Source of the DNA: Acidimicrobiaceae bacterium
GTDB taxonomy: Bacteria; Actinomycetota; Acidimicrobiia; Acidimicrobiales; Ilumatobacteraceae
Length of the DNA: 14,494 bases
Assembly: GCA_947490975.1 (NCBI GenBank)
Contig: CANLHV010000022.1
Location: 1-14,494, forward strand
Direction of reading: 5' to 3'
Notes under the pieces: model-generated
The model's database searches: none
The model's input: the letters and a program-made list of their open reading frames with translations, nothing else
Told to the model about the DNA's origin: nothing
Program-made: the position numbers and the translations under genes
Shown here: positions 7,093-13,037 of the stretch, piece by piece
Layout of the letters: every line of letters starts with the position of its first letter
Position numbering within the stretch: position 1 is the stretch's first letter

Positions 7093-7373
7093 TTCGAAAT
7101 GCTCTCCAGTGAAATATCTTGTCCGAAAAAACTGCACGAAGTGGAGGAAAGTTCGCTTGGAGTCGCAATTTCAAATTTTGCTATACATATCGATAGCGCA
7201 TCTCGTTGCGTAAATGAAAAGTACGCCAAGATACCAAAAATAGCGAGAAGCAGTAATTTCGAGACCAACGACTTAACGAACTTAAGCACCAAAAGCAGCC
7301 CGATTACGCTGAATGCAATCGTGCCGAGCCCAAGGTTCTTTGCGCTTTCAGAGTCGAGGGTAAACAAGTCCAT
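7089..7373 (-). CDS. Small two-helix membrane protein of unknown function
   Basis: 94 residues with two hydrophobic stretches, about 13-31 (NLGLGTIAFSVIGLLLVLKF) and 36-53 (LVSKLLLLAIFGILAYF). A short basic turn separates them, and a more polar tail has Cys63 and Cys80 (SCSFFGQDISLE). The function is not known. A coding origin is supported by the membrane pattern, by the ATGA overlap with the M18 peptidase start, and because the opposite strand here holds nothing better. The tail pattern (QRDAL...C...CSFFGQD) resembles small conserved actinobacterial membrane proteins as I remember them, which is weak evidence. The ATG at 7373 is only 20 bases from the divergent DUF3151 ATG, so the leader must be very short or absent. 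Confidence 0.75.
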   Translation of the reverse strand: MDLFTLDSESAKNLGLGTIAFSVIGLLLVLKFVKSLVSKLLLLAIFGILAYFSFTQRDALSICIAKFEIATPSELSSTSCSFFGQDISLESISK

Positions 7374-7378
7374 GCATC

Positions 7379-7384
7379 TAGTGT
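7379..7384 (+). promoter_or_regulatory. Putative -10 element for the DUF3151 operon (leaderless)
   Basis: TAGTGT fits TAnnnT and ends 9 bases before the ATG at 7394, the spacing expected for a transcript starting at or next to the start codon. An AGGAG at 7388-7392 lies only one base from that ATG, too close to act as a normal ribosome site. That fits leaderless initiation. No -35 is evident. Confidence 0.35.
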
Positions 7385-7393
7385 GGCAGGAGT

Positions 7394-7840
7394 ATGACTA
7401 ATCAACCAGTAAATCTTTCTGCTGGCGGGCCGCCTGAAACGCAGCTGCCAAACTTCGACCCGGAAGCGATTCAGTCGTTGAATCTCGCGCTCGGGGTTGA
7501 CTTGAGTAAACGGCGCGATGCAGTCTGCGCTGTGGTTGCCAAATATCCAACGTTTTTAGCCGGTTGGGCTTCTATCGGAGATTTAAGTACTTCGGGGATA
7601 GATGCATACATGGCATATCGAGTCGGTTATCACCGAGGTTTGGATAGTTTGCGCGCCAACTCTTGGCGTGGCTCGGGTTTCGTACGTTGGCGATTTGAAT
7701 CAAATCGTGGATTTTTGCGATGCCTGGCCGGACTAGCCAAGCACGCACGGATAATTGGCGAGACTTCGGAAGCCGTCCGATGTGAGCAATTTTTGATTCA
7801 ATGCGACCCAAGCGGGGAAGCAAACCATTTGTTGCGATGA
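7394..7840 (+). CDS. DUF3151 family protein
   Basis: A 148-residue soluble protein of an actinobacterial family with no established function. The family core is clear: AYRVGYHRGLDSLR (about 74-87), the Trp-rich SWRGSGFVRWRF, NRGFLRCLAGLAKHARIIGE, and a C-terminal RCEQFLIQCDPSGE. The helical repeats are reminiscent of TPR-like folds (WASIGD then AYMAYRVGYHRG), but I cannot assign a true TPR. First gene of a four-gene plus-strand operon; its stop overlaps the MobA-like ATG (ATGA). Probably leaderless. Confidence 0.9.
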   Translation: MTNQPVNLSAGGPPETQLPNFDPEAIQSLNLALGVDLSKRRDAVCAVVAKYPTFLAGWASIGDLSTSGIDAYMAYRVGYHRGLDSLRANSWRGSGFVRWRFESNRGFLRCLAGLAKHARIIGETSEAVRCEQFLIQCDPSGEANHLLR

Positions 7841-8406
7841 GTTTTGGTACCGACACAAGCGTTGCGATTTACGCCGGCGGCAAAAGTAGTCGCTTTGGCA
7901 GTCCGAAGATAAAAGCGACAATTAATGACAATGAATTTGGTTTGCTGATCATCGAGACATTAAAGCGAACAGGCTTTATGAATATCTGCTTGATCGGTGG
8001 AGACAGCGAGGATGCTCGTCGATGGGGCGTTGACTTTCACGAAGACATTTACCCAGAATCAGGTCCACTTGGCGCGTTGCTAACTGCATTGCAGACTTGC
8101 CAAACCGAATTTCTTATGACACTGCCTTGTGATGTGCCCTTTATTGACGAAGATACGTGTCGCAGGTTGAGCAGCCTTGCACCTGGTGTCGAAGTGTTGG
8201 TTGCGCGTACAGATACTCCCCAGTGGCTGAGCAGCACATGGCGACGCTCAACTTACGACGCGATTGAAAACGAGTTTCGATCGGGTGAGCGTGCCATTCA
8301 CCGAATCGTTGAGAAATTGAAGTTTGAGTTTGTAGACGTTTCAAGTGAAATTTTGCTAAACGTCAATGAGCCAAACCAACTTAAACAGCAGCCTAAAACT
8401 AATTGA
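7837..8406 (+). CDS. MobA-like NTP transferase (molybdenum cofactor guanylyltransferase family)
   Basis: 189 residues of the MobA/IspD-type nucleotidyltransferase fold, predicted to move a nucleotide from GTP (or another NTP) to a cofactor such as molybdopterin. The N-terminal nucleotide-binding motif is YAGGKSSRFGSPKIKATI (12-29). Then come ESGPLGALLTAL (74-85), the metal-binding LPCDVPF with Asp99, and NVNEPNQL (175-182), the counterpart of the usual NINTPED. The ATG at 7837 overlaps the DUF3151 stop and gives the normal family N-terminus; a longer frame from 7801 only adds residues inside DUF3151. No other molybdenum cofactor genes are in view, so a related role is possible. Confidence 0.88.
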   Translation: MSFGTDTSVAIYAGGKSSRFGSPKIKATINDNEFGLLIIETLKRTGFMNICLIGGDSEDARRWGVDFHEDIYPESGPLGALLTALQTCQTEFLMTLPCDVPFIDEDTCRRLSSLAPGVEVLVARTDTPQWLSSTWRRSTYDAIENEFRSGERAIHRIVEKLKFEFVDVSSEILLNVNEPNQLKQQPKTN

Positions 8407-8422
8407 GACGTAAGATATTCAG

Positions 8423-8746
8423 ATGAGCATTTCAGAGATTTCAATTGCTGAATTCATGCCGCTCCATAACCAGGGCATCTATTTAGTCGATGTCCGCGAA
8501 GTTGATGAGTACGAGTCGGGTCATGTTGCTGGTGCGATAAATATTCCGTTAAGCGAGTTCTCAAGTCGAATATCCGAATTACCTGGCTCGTCCATTTATA
8601 TGATTTGTCGCAGTGGTGGCCGCAGCATGCAAGCATGCGAATTCTGCGTCGATAACGGCTTGAGTGACGTTGTGAATATTGCTGGAGGCACTCTGGGGTG
8701 GATAAATGCTGGAAATGAAATTGTTTTAGGCGGTAATCCCGAGTGA
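8423..8746 (+). CDS. Single-domain rhodanese
   Basis: A 107-residue stand-alone rhodanese domain, probably a cytoplasmic sulfur carrier or sulfurtransferase. It has VDVREVDEYESGHVAGAINIP (22-42) and the active-site loop CRSGGRS with Cys62, followed by GGTLGW (88-93). The length is typical of GlpE/PspE-type proteins. It sits 16 bases after the MobA-like gene and overlaps the RNase D start (GTGA). A TAAGAT hexamer (8411-8416) just before the ATG could be an internal -10, but that is weak. Its partner is unknown. Confidence 0.93.
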   Translation: MSISEISIAEFMPLHNQGIYLVDVREVDEYESGHVAGAINIPLSEFSSRISELPGSSIYMICRSGGRSMQACEFCVDNGLSDVVNIAGGTLGWINAGNEIVLGGNPE

Positions 8747-9891
8747 GTTTCGAGTGGGTCGACTCAGAGAAAACACTCGATGATGTAATTGACAGTGTTT
8801 TGACTAGTTCTCGGTATGCGATCGACACCGAATTTCATCGTGAGAAAACTTACTACCCGAAGCTTGCATTGGTGCAGATTCGTTGGGGGGCTCAGACTGC
8901 TCTGATTGACCCACTCGCAGTTGACCCGCGACGGCTGGGCCGCTTGTTCGCGAGTGATATTTTGGCAGTTTTTCACGCGGCGCAGCAAGACCTTGAGGTA
9001 TTGCGGCACGCTTCACTTGAAGCGCCAAGAAATATTTTTGACTGTCAAGTTGCCGCCGGATTTGTTGGCTATTCGACACCGTCACTTGCAACACTGGTGC
9101 AGGCAGTCAAGAAAATTTCTCTATCAAAAGGCGACAGACTTACTGATTGGTTGCGTCGTCCATTGACAGATCAACAATGCGCGTACGCTGCAGACGATGT
9201 TGTTCACCTTTTTGATTTACACGACGATTTGACAAGACAGTTAAACGAATTAGGTCGAGTTGATTGGGTTAGTGCAGCGTGCGCCGAACTTGCAACTCGA
9301 CCAACAGGGCCACAAAATCCCTCTGATGCTTGGTTGAAGCTTAAAGAGGCCAGAGCATTGAAAGGACCTGCACGAGGGGTCGCACAAGCCCTTGCTAAAT
9401 GGCGCGAAGAAAGAGCAATGCGCAGTGATTTGCCACCTAGACGTGTTATGTCCGATATGGCACTGCTTGGTATTTCGCAGCGCGTACCAAAGAGCGTAGA
9501 AGAATTAGCGAATACACGCGGTGTTGACGACCGCCATCTCTCCGCTGAATATTGCAGAGAGATCATGACGGCAGTGCGTGACGGCGCCAAAATTTCGGTA
9601 GCACTGCCTAGCATCGACAATGACGACGTTGACAAATTTGTTCGACCCGCTTTAACACTCATCACTGCTTGGGTGGGCGAGTTGGCACGGAAACACAAGA
9701 TTGACGCAACCCTTCTGGCTACAAGGAGTGATATCACCGCTTTTCTTCGTCAATCTCCAAATGCCAGGTTGCGACAGGGTTGGAGAGCCACTCTTGTTGG
9801 CGACGATTTAATGCGAATTTTGAACGGAGAGGTGGGTCTAAGTGTCGACCGTGACGGACATCTCAAGCTGATTAGTTCAGCCATCGCATAG
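8743..9891 (+). CDS. rnd: Ribonuclease D-like 3'-5' exonuclease with HRDC-type C-terminal region
   Basis: DEDDy-family 3'-5' exonuclease, likely acting in 3' maturation of tRNA and other stable RNA. Exo I is IDTEFH with Asp28 and Glu30, Exo II is FHAAQQDLEVL with Asp83, and Exo III is YAADD with Tyr148 and Asp152. The residues TDWLRRPLTDQQ (134-145) are typical of RNase D. The region about 210-290 (LKGPARGVAQALAKWREERA, then DMALLGISQRVPKSVEELAN) is an HRDC domain, with a second related helical segment after 300. 382 residues fits RNase D. The GTG start overlaps the rhodanese stop. Last gene of its operon. Confidence 0.93.
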   Translation: MSFEWVDSEKTLDDVIDSVLTSSRYAIDTEFHREKTYYPKLALVQIRWGAQTALIDPLAVDPRRLGRLFASDILAVFHAAQQDLEVLRHASLEAPRNIFDCQVAAGFVGYSTPSLATLVQAVKKISLSKGDRLTDWLRRPLTDQQCAYAADDVVHLFDLHDDLTRQLNELGRVDWVSAACAELATRPTGPQNPSDAWLKLKEARALKGPARGVAQALAKWREERAMRSDLPPRRVMSDMALLGISQRVPKSVEELANTRGVDDRHLSAEYCREIMTAVRDGAKISVALPSIDNDDVDKFVRPALTLITAWVGELARKHKIDATLLATRSDITAFLRQSPNARLRQGWRATLVGDDLMRILNGEVGLSVDRDGHLKLISSAIA

Positions 9892-9936
9892 ACGAGACAG
9901 TTTCAGTCATAAATCCGCCCTTTCAATGAGCTACGT

Positions 9937-9945
9937 TGCTATGAT
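9937..9945 (+). promoter_or_regulatory. Extended -10 promoter upstream of the 67-residue ORF and typA
   Basis: TGCTATGAT is a TGn extended -10 with hexamer TATGAT (5 of 6 to consensus). No good -35 is seen about 17 bases upstream. Transcription would start near 9952, giving a leader of about 65 bases to the GTG at 10017. The only other features in the 9892-10016 interval are an alternative GTG at 9972 and the ribosome site at 10006-10009. Confidence 0.5.
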
Positions 9946-10016
9946 TTCTCCCAATGTCTATCCACTAGGCGGTGACCAAAACCGGTAATCGCCCCAGAGA
10001 AATTTGGAGCCCTACC

Positions 10017-10220
10017 GTGAAAAAGGGTCGTCATCGTCGATTTGAAGAAGCACGTCGCCTGAAACAGTCAGGTCCGTCTGCGGAAGATCTCGGAGTTGCC
10101 AGAGAAAGTAAGTCGAAAACTCAAGAAGACGAATACGCGGCCATTGCAGAACGTTATGGAGTGCGGTTTGATGAAAACGGCGACGAAATTGCCGATGATT
10201 CTGACGAAGATAATTCCTGA
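10017..10220 (+). CDS. Small charged protein of unknown function upstream of typA
   Basis: 67 residues with a strongly basic N-terminus (KKGRHRRFEEARRLKQ) and a strongly acidic C-terminus (DENGDEIADDSDEDNS). No cysteines, membrane segment or recognised domain. The basic part could bind RNA or the ribosome, but that is only inference. I prefer GTG 10017 over GTG 9972 because GGAG (10006-10009) lies 7 bases before it and the protein then begins with the basic stretch. It is followed 19 bases later by the probable typA start, so the two are likely cotranscribed from the promoter near 9940. Its composition bias and ribosome site support a real gene, but I know of no characterised homologue. Confidence 0.68.
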   Translation: MKKGRHRRFEEARRLKQSGPSAEDLGVARESKSKTQEDEYAAIAERYGVRFDENGDEIADDSDEDNS

Positions 10221-10239
10221 TACGAACTGAGAGCCCCCA

Positions 10240-12075
10240 ATTAATAACATTCGAAATATTGCGCTGGTAGCGCACGTTGACCACGGCAAGACAACTTTGT
10301 TGGACGCCCTTTTAAAAAGTGGCGGAACTTTCGCCGCTCACCAGGCTGTCGTAGATCGAGTAATGGACTCGAATGATCAAGAGCGTGAGCGAGGAATCAC
10401 AATTTTGGCTAAAGCTGCCGAGATTGAATGGCGTGGCACAAAGATCAACCTCGTCGATACACCCGGACACGCTGACTTCGGAGGTGAAGTTGAGCGAGCC
10501 CTTGCACTTGTTGATGGCATTTTGCTCTTGGTCGATGCCGCCGAAGGACCATTGCCGCAAACACGCTACGTGCTCTCGAAGGCATTGGCAAAAGATTTGC
10601 CAGTTGTTGTTGTATTAAACAAAGTTGATCGCGCCGACGCACGACCAGAAGAAGTTCTGCATGAAGTTGAGCAGTTGTTTTTGGATCTTGCTCATCATGA
10701 TCACCACCTCAGTTTTCCGGTAATTTCTGCGGTTGCGAGAGATGGACGTTCGATGAAAGGCATTGGCATGCCGGCAGAAAATGCCGACTTAGTTCCGCTA
10801 TTAGATGCAGTACTTGACACTATTCCTGCTCCAACAGGCGATTCGTCTCAGCCGTTGCAGGCACTTGTCGCAAACCTTGACGCTTCTGACTATTTAGGGC
10901 GTTTAGCAATCGGCCGGGTTGAAGCTGGTGTAATGAAAAAAGGTGACACGATTTGCGTTTGGCAGCATCCAACGCCAGAAAATCCGGCACCGTTTCTGAA
11001 GCGAAAGATCTCCACGTTATTTGCGTTTCGTGGTATCGGTCGTGAAGAAGTTTCACAGGTAGCGGCTGGAGATTTGTTTATTTTGGCTGGCATTGACGAA
11101 GTAGAGGTAGGCGACACAATTGCAGCAATTGAAAATGCGCCCGCATTGCCCCGACTCGAAGTCGATGAGCCTGTTTTGAAAATGAGCTTTGGTGTTAACA
11201 CATCTCCATTCGCTGGCCGCGATGGCACGTTTTTAACTAGTCGACATTTAAGTGAGCGTCTCTTCAAAGAGGTCTTGGGCAACGTATCAATTCGTGTTAA
11301 CACGACTGATAGTCCAGATGTAATTGAGGTTGCGGGTCGAGGCGAGCTTCAACTTGCGGTATTAATCGAGAACATGCGTCGTGAAGGTTATGAACTTCAA
11401 GTAAGCCGTCCCGAAGTAATCACCAAAGAAATCGACGGCAAGAAACACGAACCACTCGAGGCGGGCACAATCGATGTGCCAGATGAATATGTTGGTGCGG
11501 TGACCCAAGCGCTTGCGCCTCGCAAAGGACGAGTTGTCAATCTTGAGCAGGGCGACAGCGGTCGCACAATTGTAAGTTTTCAAGCGCCGTCGCGAGGTTT
11601 GATCGGATTCCGATCACTGCTCTTGACAGTCACACGAGGTACAGCACTGCTTCACCAAAGTCTTAATGGTTACACCCCATGGGCCGGAGAGTTGCCACAC
11701 CGGTTGGGCGGTGCAATGGTGTCAGATCGAAAAGGCTCAACAACTGCGTACGCGTTAGATAATTTGCAACTTCGCGGAACCTTGTTTGTTGCGCCTGGTG
11801 TTGAAGTGTATGAAGGCATGGTTGTGGGTGAGAACTCACGTGAAGACGAAATGGTTGTCAATGCAGTGCGAGCAAAAGAGTTGACAAATATTCGAACGCA
11901 CAGTCATGACGACGGACCAAAACTTGCGACTCCAATAACACACACGCTTGAATCAGGAATTCAATGGATCGGCGATGATGAGCTTGTTGAAGTGACCCCA
12001 ACGAATATCAGAATTCGTAAGCGCTATTTGAGCGTTGAAGACCGTCGCAAGTCAAACAAAGCTTCGAAGAATTAA
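10240..12075 (+). CDS. typA: Translational GTPase TypA/BipA, probable ATT start
   Basis: Ribosome-associated GTPase of the EF-G/LepA class, involved in ribosome assembly and stress adaptation. From ATT 10240 the protein has 611 residues, normal for TypA. Motifs: G1 AHVDHGKT (11-18), G2 RGITI (51-55), G3 DTPGH (73-77), G4 NKVD (127-130), and the G5-region SAVARDG. The EF-G-like domains follow, with GRGELQLAVLIENMRREGYE, and the TypA C-terminal region with APSRGLIGFRS and DGPKLATPITHTLE. The frame is closed by a TGA at 10228-10230. Between that stop and the P-loop there is no ATG, GTG or TTG in frame; the first TTG (10297) lies after the P-loop and would destroy it. ATT at 10240 gives the usual N-terminus before IRNIALVAHVDHGKTT; ATT 10249 is an alternative. 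The stop overlaps the convergent gene in a shared TTAA. Confidence 0.95.
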   Translation: MNNIRNIALVAHVDHGKTTLLDALLKSGGTFAAHQAVVDRVMDSNDQERERGITILAKAAEIEWRGTKINLVDTPGHADFGGEVERALALVDGILLLVDAAEGPLPQTRYVLSKALAKDLPVVVVLNKVDRADARPEEVLHEVEQLFLDLAHHDHHLSFPVISAVARDGRSMKGIGMPAENADLVPLLDAVLDTIPAPTGDSSQPLQALVANLDASDYLGRLAIGRVEAGVMKKGDTICVWQHPTPENPAPFLKRKISTLFAFRGIGREEVSQVAAGDLFILAGIDEVEVGDTIAAIENAPALPRLEVDEPVLKMSFGVNTSPFAGRDGTFLTSRHLSERLFKEVLGNVSIRVNTTDSPDVIEVAGRGELQLAVLIENMRREGYELQVSRPEVITKEIDGKKHEPLEAGTIDVPDEYVGAVTQALAPRKGRVVNLEQGDSGRTIVSFQAPSRGLIGFRSLLLTVTRGTALLHQSLNGYTPWAGELPHRLGGAMVSDRKGSTTAYALDNLQLRGTLFVAPGVEVYEGMVVGENSREDEMVVNAVRAKELTNIRTHSHDDGPKLATPITHTLESGIQWIGDDELVEVTPTNIRIRKRYLSVEDRRKSNKASKN

Positions 12076-12090
12076 GTTTTAGCTTTTTTT
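12058..12090. terminator. Possible bidirectional terminator between typA and the Cys-rich gene
   Basis: AAAGCT (12058-12063) pairs with AGCTTT (12081-12086), and the stem can be extended by three A-T pairs beyond one mismatch. A run of seven T (12084-12090) follows on the plus strand. On the minus strand the same stem is followed by TTTGTTTG. The 17-base loop is long and the stem is AT-rich, so it would be weak. It covers both stop codons of the convergent pair. Confidence 0.4.
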
Positions 12091-12806
12091 CTCACTTGAG
12101 GGTGGGGTAGAAAAGTTGTTCGGGGTTTTTGCAGCTGTTTGACAATAATTTCGTAAATTTCGTCACCGCAAAGTTCAATTAGCTCGTCTTTAAGATATTT
12201 GTAGACAGGGCGCGAACCAACGAAGGCCGATGAGTCATCGGTGCACCACCAATGAAAATCGTGACCGCCGCCACCCCAATCGCGACGTTTCCATTCTCGA
12301 ACGATTGACAAAATATGGTCTTCATCTTCTTCATGTTGCTCGAGTCTTAGTGGAACCTGCCAGCAAACATCGGGTTTCCAGTCCATTGGGCGTTCTTTGG
12401 CAGCCGAGGCGGCGACATGAAAAGCGCATCCCATACCGCCCTCAAAGTCGGGGCGATTGTGAAAGATACATGCGCCTTTGTACGTCGTTGTGACGTCACT
12501 TCCGTCTTTTTCTTTTCCGAGCCACTTATTGTTTTTGCCACGATCATAATTTTGCCAATGCTCAGAAGTGAGTCGCTTGACAGATTTTTTTACTGACGCC
12601 AGGTCTTCTTTATCGATGAAGTGGGCCCCGTGACTGCAGCAACCTTGATGAAGCTCAGGTGCGGCATCGTCAAGAACACCTTGACAACCATTGCCGTAGA
12701 TGCATGTCCAATTGGATCTTAGAAATGTTGCGTCAATCAACCAAGTCTGTTCGAGGTCGGGATCGGCAAAACTTATCCATTCATGAAGTTCTTCAGGCTG
12801 TGACAT
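12072..12806 (-). CDS. Conserved Cys-rich protein of unknown function
   Basis: 244 residues with eight cysteines in a family-like pattern: Cys35 and Cys41 (WTCIYGNGCQG), the Cys56-Cys57 pair (HQGCCSHGAHF), Cys113 (GACIFHN), Cys127 (GMGCAFH), Cys148 (DVCWQVP) and Cys188 (WWCTDD). The cluster spacing, with GC..H and a later RP...C-type segment, recalls YkgJ/DUF3109-like cysteine cluster proteins, so a metal or Fe-S site is plausible but unproven. No signal peptide or membrane segment is visible. I believe similar proteins are widespread in Actinobacteria, without known function. ATG 12806 is preferred over GTG 12845: it lies 8 bases after a TAGCCT -10, and the longer form would overlap the divergent ORF. 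The 3' end overlaps typA by 4 bases. Confidence 0.87.
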   Translation of the reverse strand: MSQPEELHEWISFADPDLEQTWLIDATFLRSNWTCIYGNGCQGVLDDAAPELHQGCCSHGAHFIDKEDLASVKKSVKRLTSEHWQNYDRGKNNKWLGKEKDGSDVTTTYKGACIFHNRPDFEGGMGCAFHVAASAAKERPMDWKPDVCWQVPLRLEQHEEDEDHILSIVREWKRRDWGGGGHDFHWWCTDDSSAFVGSRPVYKYLKDELIELCGDEIYEIIVKQLQKPRTTFLPHPQVRKKAKT

Positions 12807-12814
12807 CTCGGAGC

Positions 12815-12820
12815 AGGCTA
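12815..12820 (-). promoter_or_regulatory. Putative -10 element of the Cys-rich protein gene (leaderless)
   Basis: TAGCCT on the minus strand ends 8 bases before the ATG at 12806. It is the same hexamer as the plus-strand element upstream of guaB1 (3003-3008). The spacing suggests that the transcript begins at or within a base or two of the start codon. No -35 can be recognised. Confidence 0.4.
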
Positions 12821-12821
12821 A

Positions 12822-12830
12822 TGGCATACT
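12822..12830 (+). promoter_or_regulatory. Putative extended -10 of the 65-residue ORF
   Basis: TGGCATACT contains a TGn extension and the hexamer CATACT (4 of 6 to TATAAT), 9 bases before the ATG at 12840. It is adjacent to the opposite-strand TAGCCT, so two divergent promoters would share about 33 bases. Evidence is spacing and sequence only. Confidence 0.35.
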
Positions 12831-12839
12831 TGTAGGGCT

Positions 12840-13037
12840 ATGCACAAAAACTTCGAAAATTCAGAACAAATTATCGGCCAGCTGAAATTGATTTCAGACC
12901 AACTCGCTGATCGCGCTTTGTCGGTTTTAAAAGAGGCTCACTCAGCAGGAGAATCGAAACGTCCCGAAGCAGAGCGGACGCTCACTCAGGCGCGAAGAGC
13001 GGTTGAGAAGGCCATTAATCTTCTTTCGCGTAGTTAA
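12840..13037 (+). CDS. Small helical protein of unknown function
   Basis: 65 residues, predicted almost wholly alpha-helical, in two amphipathic stretches: QIIGQLKLISDQLADRALSV (10-29) and TLTQARRAVEKAINLLSRS (47-65), joined by a SAGESKRPEAE turn. No cysteines beyond none visible, no membrane segment, no known domain. The regular heptad-like Leu/Ile/Ala spacing suggests a helical hairpin or coiled coil. No ribosome site precedes the ATG, which fits a leaderless start after the putative -10 at 12822. The stop overlaps the convergent LOG-family stop in a shared TTAA. Tight fit between two well-supported neighbours supports a real gene. Confidence 0.68.
   Translation: MHKNFENSEQIIGQLKLISDQLADRALSVLKEAHSAGESKRPEAERTLTQARRAVEKAINLLSRS

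Noticed and set aside
9204..9737. 177-codon open frame on the minus strand inside RNase D
   Set aside because: Antisense to the Exo III and HRDC part of rnd, Ser/Arg-rich, no motif. Shadow frame.
10221..10299. typA as a frameshifted fusion with the upstream 67-residue frame
   Set aside because: The upstream ORF ends naturally in an acidic tail with its own TGA, and typA from ATT 10240 has a complete normal N-terminus, so no shift is needed.
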